A DNA stretch of 64,000 nt, from the NCBI GenBank assembly GCA_009859145.1, contig VRVR01000022.1:62001-126000 (forward strand). Reading direction: 5' to 3'. This DNA comes from Andalucia godoyi. Lineage: Eukaryota; Discoba; Jakobea; Jakobida; Andaluciidae. A program made the position numbers and the translations under genes. This document shows positions 56,472 through 64,000 of the stretch, one piece after another. The stretch's first letter is position 1. The number at the start of each line of letters is the position of its first letter. The notes beneath the pieces are model-generated. The model was not told where the DNA came from and made no database searches. It saw only the letters and a list, made by a program, of their open reading frames with translations.

Positions 56472-56725
56472 GGCCATTATCAATTCCAGCAGCGGCTGCT
56501 CCGCAAATCGCGCGAATCCGCGGGGGCGGCAGGTGTCGATTGCGACTTGTGACGGAGGAGTGCACGTCTAAAACGTGCGGCCGTTGCGGGGAAATGCATC
56601 GCAAGTTGTGTGGAAACAAGGTGTTGGGTTGCAACATTGATTATGGGCGATCAGCGATGAATTATCCGTGGTTAGTGTACAATGTAGGCGTGGAATCGCA
56701 TAATCAACCGTCTACTAATAAATGA
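56472..56725 (+). pseudogene. Fanzor/TnpB C-terminal relic with intact first zinc-ribbon half
   Basis: The clearest relic. GHYQFQQRLLRKSRESAG (56472-56525) matches the conserved H-Y-x-F-x-x-R-L-L-x-K-A helix of Fanzor/TnpB proteins. After a shift to another frame, CRLRLVTEECTSKTCGRCG (about 56536-56580) gives strand, active-site glutamate region and the first C-x2-C of the zinc ribbon. EMHRKLCGNKVLGC (to about 56633) reaches the first Cys of the second pair; the second Cys and the D-R-D-x-N-x-A-R-N end are degraded. The rest of the RuvC core is absent upstream, so no nuclease can be made. Confidence 0.7.
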
Positions 56726-56884
56726 TTCTAGTTCGCGCACTATCTGCTATCTACGATGATAACTTCACGCAGTAGATAATCGTATGAGAAACGCAAATGA
56801 TTCTTGAAGGGCCCTTTATCGCTCCTCAAAAAACCCCCAAGTGACGCTTCACCGCACGCCACCGGGGTGGGAGGACGATGCATG

Positions 56885-59242
56885 TCAAGACTTAACATCA
56901 ATAGACGTGTTATGCGATCCAAACATAATACGATTCTGCAAAGAAGAAGAAGACATCTTCTGGGTAAATGCGCTTTTCTCAATCTGCACTGTCGGCTCCT
57001 GTATTCCGTTCTTACGAAGCAAAGAGGAAGCAAGCGACAGCACTTGTTGGTCGTCCGCGTTATCTGCAATTTGAATTCCCGCAGAACAGAAGTATCGCGA
57101 ACCGTCAATTGTCCACAGTCTCTCGTTGTGAACCTCAACGACACCGGGCATCCGTCCGATCTCCTGTAACGCTGACCGAAAGCGTTTCAAATGCTTTTCC
57201 GAGCCCCGTTGCAGCAGGACGTCCACAGACTCTCTGACGAGGGGCAAAGCAGACGCGATCACAAGCGATGCGATTGCAAATGACACTATAGCATCTGCTG
57301 CGTGAAACGAGTGATTTGTAATCATGTATGACGACGCCATCACACCGATCGATCCTAATGTGTCTGCCATCATGTGAAGGACGAGACCTCTCAGATTCAA
57401 ATCCATTCCGGTAAATATCTTATCGAATACGGTGTAAAAGCGGTCAACAACACGCCTCCAAACAGACGAATGCGGGTGCCTGTATGTGGGTCCATCGTAT
57501 TCGTGATCCGCACAGTCATGACTGTGTTCATGATCACTAGTATGATGGGAGTGCTGATGCTGATGCTGATGCTGATGCTGATGATGGTCGTGTCCTTGAC
57601 AACCGCCGTGACCACAGTCATGCGCATGCGCGTGAGCAGACGAAAAGAACACAATGCCCGATAAATTGACCAACAAACCGAGAAAACTCACAAACATGAG
57701 GCGATGAGTGTGAATTAGTTCTGGAGCAAGCATTCTTTGAAACGCTTCCATCAAGATGAACGATCCCACACACAACAAAAGGATGCCGTTAACAAGTCCG
57801 CCCACGACCACATATCGAGAATATCCGTAGGAAAATACCCTGGAATTTGAATGGGAGAGCGAGGACATGGAAAGAAAAGACGAGATCAGCGACACAAGAA
57901 CCGCAATGCAGTCAAATGCCATGTGAAAAGCATCGCTGATCAGCCCAAGAGAGTTGTTCCACCATCCGTACAGAAACTCAACACCCATAAACAAAAAATT
58001 GATGACCAGAAACGCCGCCATAGAGCGCGCATCTGCATTCTTGGCAACATGGGAAAAGAAATCGGACAACCCAACAGAGGGGGACGATATCCGAGCATTG
58101 AACTGCGGAATCACGGATTTGGAGGTCAGAACTTCTGAAGCAAAGGGAAGATAGGAAGTCAAGACCTCCCATCCAGACCACACGCTGTCATCATACTCGG
58201 ACGAGAAGAGTAAGATGGACACTTGCACAACGACAAACGCCGCGATAGCAAGAATTGGGGGGACATACGTCCCCGAAAAAATGGACAAAAGGAACATGAA
58301 GCAAAACATGACGGGAAGAGAGATGCGCGCAAGGAATGTTTGACTAACGCGTGCATACGTTACAACCTCCATATAATAAGGAACAACGATAAGGAGAAAT
58401 GCCAAGGAGCAGGACGTCAAAACCGACGAGATCGTCGTGGCTGCGGCAAACTCGCTGGATGTTCGGAAACGAGAATACACGAAGAAGGGAAACAGCAGAG
58501 CACCCGACACCGCGAATGTAATTGCCGTTAATCTTTTTGCTCCTCCAACTTCAATTGCCAATTTCTTTGAAGAATTCTTTCGAACGACAGACAGAAGACA
58601 CGCCACGAACATGTAAAAGAGTCCAAGCAAGGGGCGCCGTTGTTCAACAATGACCAGCAATGAAGACGGAGACAGCGACAACGCGTCTTCACTGGCTCCC
58701 TGGTCAGCAACGTCCTCTGCTTTAGCCTCTGCTGGCGCTTCTGAAAGCCCAGCCGGAAGAGAAGGATCCGAACTTAGAAGAAGCAACAACAAACCGAAGC
58801 CAAGAAACAGAGACGCTCGTGTTTTCGTGTCCGACCACAGATCTCTCCCTGTCAAGAAGAGCAGAAACGTATGAAGCGGGAACTCGATTGCCTCTGCAAT
58901 AACGGATCGCACAAGGCCTAGTTCCTTCACAGAAGACAACCAGAAGGACACAATGAAGACCATCAACGTAGAATTAACAACAACACGAAACCACTGCCTC
59001 GTGGAAAGCTCCTTCTTTCGTTTCCAGGGTTGTTGTATGGTCATGAAGAATACTCCAGAGAATGCAAATATCAAAAACAGATAAATGAACCTATTCGCAT
59101 CCGTCATCACGGAAGAGATGACAGACATGGAGGACGTGCGAAGACAGCAAGCCACTGCGTAGACGAACACAAAAGCAAGTTGCAAGGACTGCGACGAATT
59201 TTGCCTCCCCTTTCTGGGTAAGACATCTTCGAACCAAGTCAT
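56885..59242 (-). CDS. Zinc transporter, cation diffusion facilitator (ZnT5/Msc2-like)
   Basis: A protein of 785 residues from ATG 59242. The N-terminal 430 residues hold about nine to ten extra TM segments, the hallmark of ZnT5 and yeast Msc2, which move zinc into the early secretory pathway. The CDF core follows: SLGLISDAFHMAFDCIAVLV with the zinc-site HxxxD, and a second HxxxD in LHMMADTLGSIGV. A histidine-rich cytosolic loop lies between (HAHAHDCGHGG and many His-Gln repeats, about 595-650). A C-terminal cytosolic domain (MPGVVEVHNERLWTIDGSRY) completes the fold. These enzymes usually work as heteromers with a ZnT6/Zrg17-type partner, which is not in this window. Confidence 0.93.
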   Translation of the reverse strand: MTWFEDVLPRKGRQNSSQSLQLAFVFVYAVACCLRTSSMSVISSVMTDANRFIYLFLIFAFSGVFFMTIQQPWKRKKELSTRQWFRVVVNSTLMVFIVSFWLSSVKELGLVRSVIAEAIEFPLHTFLLFLTGRDLWSDTKTRASLFLGFGLLLLLLSSDPSLPAGLSEAPAEAKAEDVADQGASEDALSLSPSSLLVIVEQRRPLLGLFYMFVACLLSVVRKNSSKKLAIEVGGAKRLTAITFAVSGALLFPFFVYSRFRTSSEFAAATTISSVLTSCSLAFLLIVVPYYMEVVTYARVSQTFLARISLPVMFCFMFLLSIFSGTYVPPILAIAAFVVVQVSILLFSSEYDDSVWSGWEVLTSYLPFASEVLTSKSVIPQFNARISSPSVGLSDFFSHVAKNADARSMAAFLVINFLFMGVEFLYGWWNNSLGLISDAFHMAFDCIAVLVSLISSFLSMSSLSHSNSRVFSYGYSRYVVVGGLVNGILLLCVGSFILMEAFQRMLAPELIHTHRLMFVSFLGLLVNLSGIVFFSSAHAHAHDCGHGGCQGHDHHQHQHQHQHQHSHHTSDHEHSHDCADHEYDGPTYRHPHSSVWRRVVDRFYTVFDKIFTGMDLNLRGLVLHMMADTLGSIGVMASSYMITNHSFHAADAIVSFAIASLVIASALPLVRESVDVLLQRGSEKHLKRFRSALQEIGRMPGVVEVHNERLWTIDGSRYFCSAGIQIADNADDQQVLSLASSLLRKNGIQEPTVQIEKSAFTQKMSSSSLQNRIMFGSHNTSIDVKS

Positions 59243-59557
59243 TACAATTTCCCAGGATCGACGAATTGCTGTGAAGCAGCCAGGACAAGAAGAGATGTTC
59301 TTTCGGAAATCAGAAACCAAAAAATGTGCAAGCGGCAAAGGCGAGTTCTGTGTAATAAATATATTGGAGAGAATACCAGCAGTCCAGTGATCTTTTGTCA
59401 GATCACGAACCGCGATTGTAGTCGCTCCACTAGGAAAATGATTCAAAAGATTTTTTTTTTTTCAAGGTGCTTCCGATTTTACCCTCTATTTTCTTCTTCT
59501 CCTGGTCTTTACCGGTTGTCGTTGTTCATTCATTTCTGCGTGCACCCTCTGGCGACA

Positions 59558-59860
59558 ATGACGACTGTTGGCGCGAAAGTACTGAGCTCCGTTGGGACGG
59601 CAGCGTCCTATGCCTGGAAAACAGCAGAATTTGGCGGTCGTGCACTGTGGATTCTTGGGACATCGCTCCTGGTCCTCTACATCCCTGTCCAACATCTTGT
59701 GGAAGTCCAGAATGCGCAAGAAATGGAATTACTAATGGCGAGACAAGCCCAGGAACAGCAAGCAGCAGCAGCAGCATCAGCAGCAGCCGCCTCAGCGGGC
59801 CAAAGCCAGCCGGCGCTTTCAAGCTCTGCTTTGAGTGCCCTAGGAATCGGAAAGAAGTAA
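59558..59860 (+). CDS. TOM22: Mitochondrial import receptor subunit TOM22-like
   Basis: A 100-residue tail-anchored protein starting at ATG 59558. It shows the TOM22/TOM9 pattern: a helical segment (SYAWKTAEFGGRALWILGTS), one TM helix (about residues 29-50) with an internal proline (LLVLYIPVQHL), then a Gln/Glu/Ala-rich tail ending GIGKK. The N-terminal acidic receptor domain of animal and fungal TOM22 is missing, as in plant TOM9. The 315-base spacer upstream (59243-59557) is the divergent promoter with the zinc transporter. No other family fits as well, but such short proteins are easy to misassign. Confidence 0.7.
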   Translation: MTTVGAKVLSSVGTAASYAWKTAEFGGRALWILGTSLLVLYIPVQHLVEVQNAQEMELLMARQAQEQQAAAAASAAAASAGQSQPALSSSALSALGIGKK

Positions 59861-60096
59861 ACAAGTACTGCGGTTTTTGTTGCGATGGCTGTTGTAGTTT
59901 CAACGCGTTTCCCAAGAAATCATTCTTATGAGATACTAAAAAACAAAAAGACAGAGATACACATTTACGTACTGCAAGAGACGAATGACGCACAGGATCG
60001 CGACAATGGAAAACACTTTCAAATGGAACAAAAACGCGAAAGATCCGCAATGGCTTTTTTTTTTGTCAGCACCAGCAAAAAAAAAAAAAAGGATGT

Positions 60097-60336
60097 CTAG
60101 CGAGCCTTTGGAAGAGCAACTTTAGGCTTCTCTTCGCTCTTGAACGGGGCAGAAATGAACGGCAACGCACCTCCTACGGAGAAGAAGACAACAGCAAGTC
60201 AGTACAAACAAGATAAAAATACTGGATGCAGAATCCAAAATGAGCAGAGCCACATACCAAGAAGTCCAATGACGCATGAAAAAAACACTACTGGGTCTTT
60301 GTACCCGAAATTCACGATGCTTCGAAGCTTCGACAT
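60097..60336 (-). CDS. NDUFA3: Mitochondrial complex I subunit NDUFA3/B9-like, one intron
   Basis: Two exons, 60336-60258 (79 nt) and 60173-60097 (77 nt), encode only 51 residues. The 84-nt intron has a GTATGT donor and a pyrimidine-rich CTCCGTAG acceptor. The joined protein begins MSKLRSIVNFGYKDPVVFFS, continues through a single TM segment, then PFISAPFKSEEKPKVALPKA. The core K-D-P-V-x4-C-V-I-G ... L-P-x-I-S-x-P-F-K lines up, from memory, with human NDUFA3 (K-E-P-V ... L-P-P-L-S-P-Y-F-K). NDUFA3 is an accessory membrane-arm subunit of NADH:ubiquinone oxidoreductase. It is convergent with the TOM22-like gene. Confidence 0.75.
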
Positions 60337-61196
60337 GTTGATATTGCAACAAAAGAGGTGAATTCTCGAAATGTTTTTTAAAATGTAACTGTCAACAGGA
60401 AAACATGAAAAGCTGACGCAAGGTGCGCGCATGTCGTTGTGGTTTTCTCTTTTTCTCTCTGTGTTTCAGAGAGTGAAATGTACTGTACAGCAGGTCGCAA
60501 GGAATTGAAGCCCAGCTGATTTCCTTTTGTAAGCGCCAGTCGGTGTGTATTTGGTTCCCCATGCTTGGAGTCGGTTAGCCATGTCCTTCTGCACTGCGAG
60601 CACCTTTCCAAAGCGCGGCATAAATGGACAAACGGAATCCGTCATTAGCTCAATGCGTCGTTCAAAAAAATAAATAAATAAAAATAAATAAAAAATGCTG
60701 ATGCAAGAAGCATTGCCGTGAAGGAGCGTTTCCTCAAATGCTTTTCGACACTGAGTGGCGATGCGAGATTTTTTTTGCTGTACCCTTGAATGTGTGCAGA
60801 TGCTGTTTGAATTGCAGGGGGAGCGCACCTCCAGCGTTTGGCGAGAGGCGCAGACGACTTTCTGAGGAATTATTTCCACCTGCTGTCTGAATTCTGCGAT
60901 TGAACGTATCGCAAGCGTTGTGTTTTTATATATATTATATTGATTGAAAGACAACCCATCTTTTGGAAGGAAGAATTAGAGTGGCATCCGGTGAATCCTA
61001 AACATGGACTTGCGGATGCCGGCGAGGGAGGCGTCGGATTCCAATGTTGTACCGTTTCTTCTGTGATGCAATACTGATAATTCGCGGCTGTTTCCGGCTG
61101 CAGCCATAAGGTTGATTACTTGACGACCATGCATCGGTTCTTGGATGTATCACCGTAAATATCTAAGTAACCCCACCGAAGTGACGGGTAAGACAT
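60337..61196. other. Gene-poor spacer
   Basis: About 860 bases upstream of the NDUFA3-like gene. It contains an A/T tract (AAATAAATAAATAAA, 60665-60695), one short ORF listed separately, and a TATATATTATAT element near 60930. No RNA gene is seen. Confidence 0.4.
60466..60645 (-). CDS. Possible 59-residue protein
   Basis: ATG at 60645, starting MTDSVCPFMPRFGKVLAVQK and containing AWGTKYTPTGAYKRKSAGLQ. The composition is like a small mitochondrial protein, but no family is recognised and the downstream end (CCTVHFTL) looks less coding. It could be an exon of a larger spliced gene. Confidence 0.3.
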   Translation of the reverse strand: MTDSVCPFMPRFGKVLAVQKDMANRLQAWGTKYTPTGAYKRKSAGLQFLATCCTVHFTL

Positions 61197-61312
61197 GCCC
61201 CGCCGTCCGCATGTCTTGAAAGTGCATTTATCCGTGGCGATCGTGACCTGCCCTGGCAGCCCCTGATCTCATGTGCTTTGTGCAGCAATCGCCGCTGAAA
61301 CTCATAACGGTC
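61197..61312 (-). pseudogene. Fanzor/TnpB C-terminal relic (short)
   Basis: On the minus strand DRYEFQRRLLHKAHEI (61312-61265) is a near-consensus match to the helix before the zinc ribbon. About 40 bases later, in a shifted frame, CTFKTCGRRG (61226-61197) matches C-T-S-K-T-C-G-R-C-G, with one of the two C-x2-C cysteines changed to Arg. The spacing agrees with the better relic at 56.5 kb. Nothing of the RuvC core is recognisable upstream. Confidence 0.6.
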
Positions 61313-61885
61313 CCCCACGACGGCATCTGGTGGTGTAACTGACGAGCTCGGCGTCGGTGTAGACACTAGGCTGCACACGGAGATCGGTAGTTTGGCGTTG
61401 GGAGGGCCGCTGCTTGATGGGTCGACGAGACCCGTTTCGCTTTCTCGATCTCGACGGGTTGCCCCCGACGGGCCTTTTTTGCTCGATGTCCTCGATACTG
61501 GAAGTGTGGTGCGATCCGGTTTCGGACGCATCTCCTCCGTCCCGAGGCGGCCCAGCAGCCCAGCGTCACAGGATAGCCTTACGCACTTCGAAATTCCATG
61601 TTGCAAGACAAAACGAAAAGAGGGGGGAGGCGGGAGGCGGGGGGACAGTAGAACAATGCGTCACATGCTAAAATAAACAAAAGGCGATTTTTGTTGCGTT
61701 TTTGCAAAAAAAAAATAAAATTAAAAATTAATTAAATAAAATAAAATAGCAATAATAAAAAATTCAATTTTCTTGCCATCGGTTCCGACATTCGTATTGC
61801 TTTTTCTTTCATTCTCTCTTCGTAGGCGCGAAAAGTTGAATTTTTGCATGGCCGTTTTCACTGCAAATATTTAAAAGGATCTGCC
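61313..61885. other. Spacer with A-rich tract
   Basis: This includes G-rich sequence near 61620-61650 and an A/T tract at 61700-61770 before the DNLZ-type gene. Two overlapping plus-strand frames and a minus-strand frame here are probably degraded relic sequence rather than genes. Confidence 0.4.
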
Positions 61886-62494
61886 ATGTTTTCTTCGAAA
61901 ATTGCGAGGACGGTTGCGATTGTGAGGCGGTCTTCATTTCGGGGTTTCCCAACTGCCCAGCTGCATTCACAGCGCTGTTGTCGTCGGTTCTCTTCGATTT
62001 CGTCCGATGACGGCACTGCTCCGCAGTATGTGCCTTCTGCTGTTTTGAAGAATCCAGCTCTCGCAGGTCTCAAAGTTGAAGGCGTCAAGAATGCGGATAT
62101 GTGGATTGTGTACACATGCAAGAAGTGTGAGGTTCGGTCTGTGAAGGGAATGACACGACACGCATACGAGAAAGGCCTGGTCATTGTACGCTGTCCGGGA
62201 TGTGAAGCTTTACATTTGATTGCCGATAACATTGGCTGGTTTCCGGAAGATGGAAGCCCAAGTCAAAAATTCAGCGTCGAAGACACGCTCCGCTTGCAAG
62301 GCCAAGCAATCAAATCTGCAAGGGTGGACGGGTTGGCAAGCTTAACTCCCGAAGAATTAGCCGATCTCATCTCCACGGTGAAGTCAGAGCTGGACGACGG
62401 ATGCAGCGAGTCAAAGATAACCACCTCTTCCGAAAACGCCCGTTTCCATCATGAACACGCACCCGATGGAAGCTGTTGCAACGAGAAACACTGA
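61886..62494 (+). CDS. DNLZ: Zim17/DNLZ-type mitochondrial (or plastid) zinc-finger Hsp70 escort protein
   Basis: A protein of 202 residues from ATG 61886. The first 45 residues are Arg/Ser-rich without acids (MFSSKIARTVAIVRRSSFRG), a likely organelle presequence. The zf-DNL domain at about 70-125 has both Cys pairs (YTCKKCEVRSVKGM and IVRCPGCEALHLIADN) and the diagnostic IGWF end. The family keeps mitochondrial or plastid Hsp70 soluble. The C-terminal tail ends in a His/Cys-rich stretch (HHEHAPDGSCCNEKH), which is unusual and might bind metal. Confidence 0.93.
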   Translation: MFSSKIARTVAIVRRSSFRGFPTAQLHSQRCCRRFSSISSDDGTAPQYVPSAVLKNPALAGLKVEGVKNADMWIVYTCKKCEVRSVKGMTRHAYEKGLVIVRCPGCEALHLIADNIGWFPEDGSPSQKFSVEDTLRLQGQAIKSARVDGLASLTPEELADLISTVKSELDDGCSESKITTSSENARFHHEHAPDGSCCNEKH

Positions 62495-62514
62495 GAATGT
62501 TGCAGTTTTCTGGC

Positions 62515-63573
62515 TCATTCACCGAGGTCATTCACGGCAAAGTTTGCGAAGCGTTTTTGATATGCTTGATGGACCCAAAGATCAAAGTGATCGCACACTT
62601 TCACAGACTGGTATCGATTGCTCTGGAAAACGTCTGTTCGAAATGTTTCCGGTGGAGCGATCCCAAAGGGTACTCGTGCCTTGTTGAACGTCCTGTACAC
62701 CGTTTGAAGAAGCATGTCCTTTGGAGTATAGTATACTATTGTTTTGCGCCGCGCTACTTCTGACCAGCGGACCAGCATATCATCATCATGGAATGCTGGG
62801 GCACACAAGTGTAAGTAGTCCGGTCGAACATTTGGCTCAAGCAACAAGCAGGCCTCCACGACATGCCTGCAGCCCAGAGAATGTGATACGATGCGAATGC
62901 GGTCGAAATGGGGCCGGAGCAACGTCAGTTGTTCCGCAAGGTCTCTAGCGCGTTCCACTGCCCGTTGTTGAGACAGCACCCACTGCAGCCATATTTGGCC
63001 TCCAATCATTAGCGCCGTTGCGACTGTGAGCACTGCTGGTTTGTACAGGACAGGGAGCGGGGGAAGAAGCGGCGGAATAGGAAGAACACGTCCGGATGGC
63101 CACGTCCATCCGACCGCCTTTTTAGACCAGCCGTGCATTTGCACAAGCCGGTCATGGGTAATGATCCAGTCTTGGAAGCGGTCGCTGGAGAGAAAGCCGC
63201 GGCAATCTACACGATGTTTGATTTGATGGATTAGAAACTGGTAAAAGACAGATAAATAGAGAGAATGCGAGACGAGAAAAACAAAAACAAACAAAGCCGG
63301 GGTTGTTGGTGACGTACAAATAGTCAATTCCTTGTCATGAGGATTCAGAGAATCTGATAGAATCTTCAACTGCGGATGAGCATTCAATCCGTGAATTTGC
63401 ACCTTTGAAATCAGATCTTCCAAAGAACCAATCTCGAGGAGCTTTAAAATTCGTTCTTTTGGAATAACGAATGCCGGAACGGTATTCTTCAACGTTTCGG
63501 ACAAATTATTCAATTGAGAGATCGACGAAGAACGAAGAACACGCAATACTTGCCGAAGAACTTTTGGATCCAT
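62515..63573 (-). CDS. Predicted alpha/beta-hydrolase, unknown, with probable in-frame intron
   Basis: A frame of 352 codons. A 111-nt stretch (63317-63207) has a GTACGT donor and a GTGTAG acceptor, and its translation is a hydrophobic oddity (FVFVFLVSHSLYLSVFYQF). Removing it keeps the frame and gives a 315-residue protein in which GFLSSDRFQDWI follows the first beta strand directly, as in DUF726/TMCO4-like hydrolases. SHSLGCRHVVEACL holds the nucleophile Ser. LHLCAPAFHDDD and a late CDHFDLW could supply the acid and His. One TM-like helix (TVATALMIGGQIWLQWVL) is present. The substrate is unknown. Confidence 0.7.
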   Translation of the reverse strand: MDPKVLRQVLRVLRSSSISQLNNLSETLKNTVPAFVIPKERILKLLEIGSLEDLISKVQIHGLNAHPQLKILSDSLNPHDKELTICTSPTTPALFVFVFLVSHSLYLSVFYQFLIHQIKHRVDCRGFLSSDRFQDWIITHDRLVQMHGWSKKAVGWTWPSGRVLPIPPLLPPLPVLYKPAVLTVATALMIGGQIWLQWVLSQQRAVERARDLAEQLTLLRPHFDRIRIVSHSLGCRHVVEACLLLEPNVRPDYLHLCAPAFHDDDMLVRWSEVARRKTIVYYTPKDMLLQTVYRTFNKARVPFGIAPPETFRTDVFQSNRYQSVKVCDHFDLWVHQAYQKRFANFAVNDLGE

Positions 63574-64000
63574 TCGTGCGTATCAGTTCGTCGAGCGAAC
63601 AGCCGGAAAACCGTTGTCACCAATCTGTGAAAAATCGCTTTCAGCAAAGTAACGGTGCAGTGGAAGACGAAAATGCGTCATGAATTATGTGCACACAAGC
63701 AGAGTCATCAACACCTCATCGGGAGGCGGTTTTCGTCGGGCGGGCAGACGATTACCAAATGTCGACGGTTGTCAACAGAATGCTCCCGAGGAAAAAAACC
63801 CCCCCTTTTTCGTCTGATTTACCGACGACCCCAAACACCATTGTTCTCAGCATCAGACAGCAAAGCGGATGCGCTGCGTGACTCATGTTGTGTGCTCGTG
63901 ACGAAGAAGCGAAATGTTTGTTGTTTACATCGATTCCTAGAGCGATGAGGATTGCCGGCGAGCTTCGGTAAACATGGTTCGGAAGTAGCCCGCTAGGGAC
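63574..64000. other. Right edge, no gene seen
   Basis: This is upstream of the minus-strand hydrolase. Two short frames of 64-97 codons have no resemblance to known proteins and run through a C-rich tract (63801-63810). A gene could begin past the window edge. Confidence 0.4.

Noticed and set aside
56318-56725. The 135-codon frame at 56.3 kb as an intact protein
   Set aside because: Its first half is a frame-shifted reading of the relic's helix region and its end lacks the rest of the zinc ribbon; it is better explained as pseudogene sequence.
59246-59446. N-terminal extension of the zinc transporter to 59446
   Set aside because: The extension has no ATG start and no hydrophobic or family character; the first ATG at 59242 precedes the first TM segments.
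1-64000. rRNA, spliceosomal snRNA or SRP RNA genes, or further tRNAs
   Set aside because: I scanned for conserved cores and for GTTCNANNC T-loop/B-box patterns in cloverleaf context and found only the tRNA-Phe. A covariance-model scan would be needed for snoRNAs.

Overview
This is nuclear DNA from a gene-dense, intron-poor eukaryote. Thirty-three protein genes, one tRNA and a few doubtful short ORFs lie on both strands. Spacers are mostly 0.1-1 kb and rich in microsatellites. Nearly all genes read as one open frame. I found four introns of 84-159 nt, three of them firm (a 26S ATPase, a coiled-coil gene, a tiny complex I subunit) and one probable (a hydrolase). All have GTATG or GTACG donors. 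The proteins are plainly eukaryotic: SF3B1, Rpt2, PSMB2, PP2A catalytic subunit, eS6, Has1, Nip7, Rad5/HLTF-like, a UBE2E-like E2, WRAP53-like and CCDC93. The species cannot be fixed from the sequence. The Rpt2 Walker A variant (GEPGTGKT followed by NSTSAT) matches what I remember of plant Rpt2, and the compact layout would suit a unicellular red alga, but this is a weak inference.

Layout. 0-16 kb: CRT-like transporter, xylulokinase, tRNA-Phe, a large disordered protein with a Myb/SANT-like block, Has1 helicase, eS6, a steroid-reductase-family protein, WRAP53-like, and the first copy of dispersed repeat A. 16-29 kb: SF3B1, Rad5/HLTF-like, E2, mevalonate diphosphate decarboxylase, a CPSF6-like RRM protein, and an N-terminal relic of a Fanzor/TnpB-type protein. 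29-45 kb: acyltransferase, Nip7, a DUF1992 protein, the inverted second copy of repeat A, zinc-finger and RRM proteins, Rpt2, a TPR protein and a TMCO4-like hydrolase. 45-52 kb: two inverted, apparently identical 944-bp segments flank PP2A, PSMB2 and a coiled-coil gene. 52-64 kb: membrane protein, CCDC93, another Fanzor/TnpB relic, ZnT5/Msc2-like zinc transporter, TOM22-like, NDUFA3-like, a further relic, a Zim17/DNLZ zinc finger, and a second alpha/beta hydrolase.

The genes are unrelated housekeeping functions with no operon logic. Loose themes are RNA processing and ribosome biogenesis (Has1, Nip7, eS6, SF3B1, CPSF6-like, WRAP53-like), proteostasis (Rpt2, PSMB2, E2, TPR and DUF1992 proteins), and mitochondrial biogenesis (TOM22, NDUFA3, DNLZ).

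The most interesting accessory signal is a set of broken remnants of Fanzor/TnpB-like RNA-guided nucleases at 28.8, 44.9, 51.9, 56.5 and 61.2 kb. They show the zinc-ribbon signature, the preceding basic helix, or the N-terminal helix. All are fragmentary or frameshifted, and none looks able to make a working protein.
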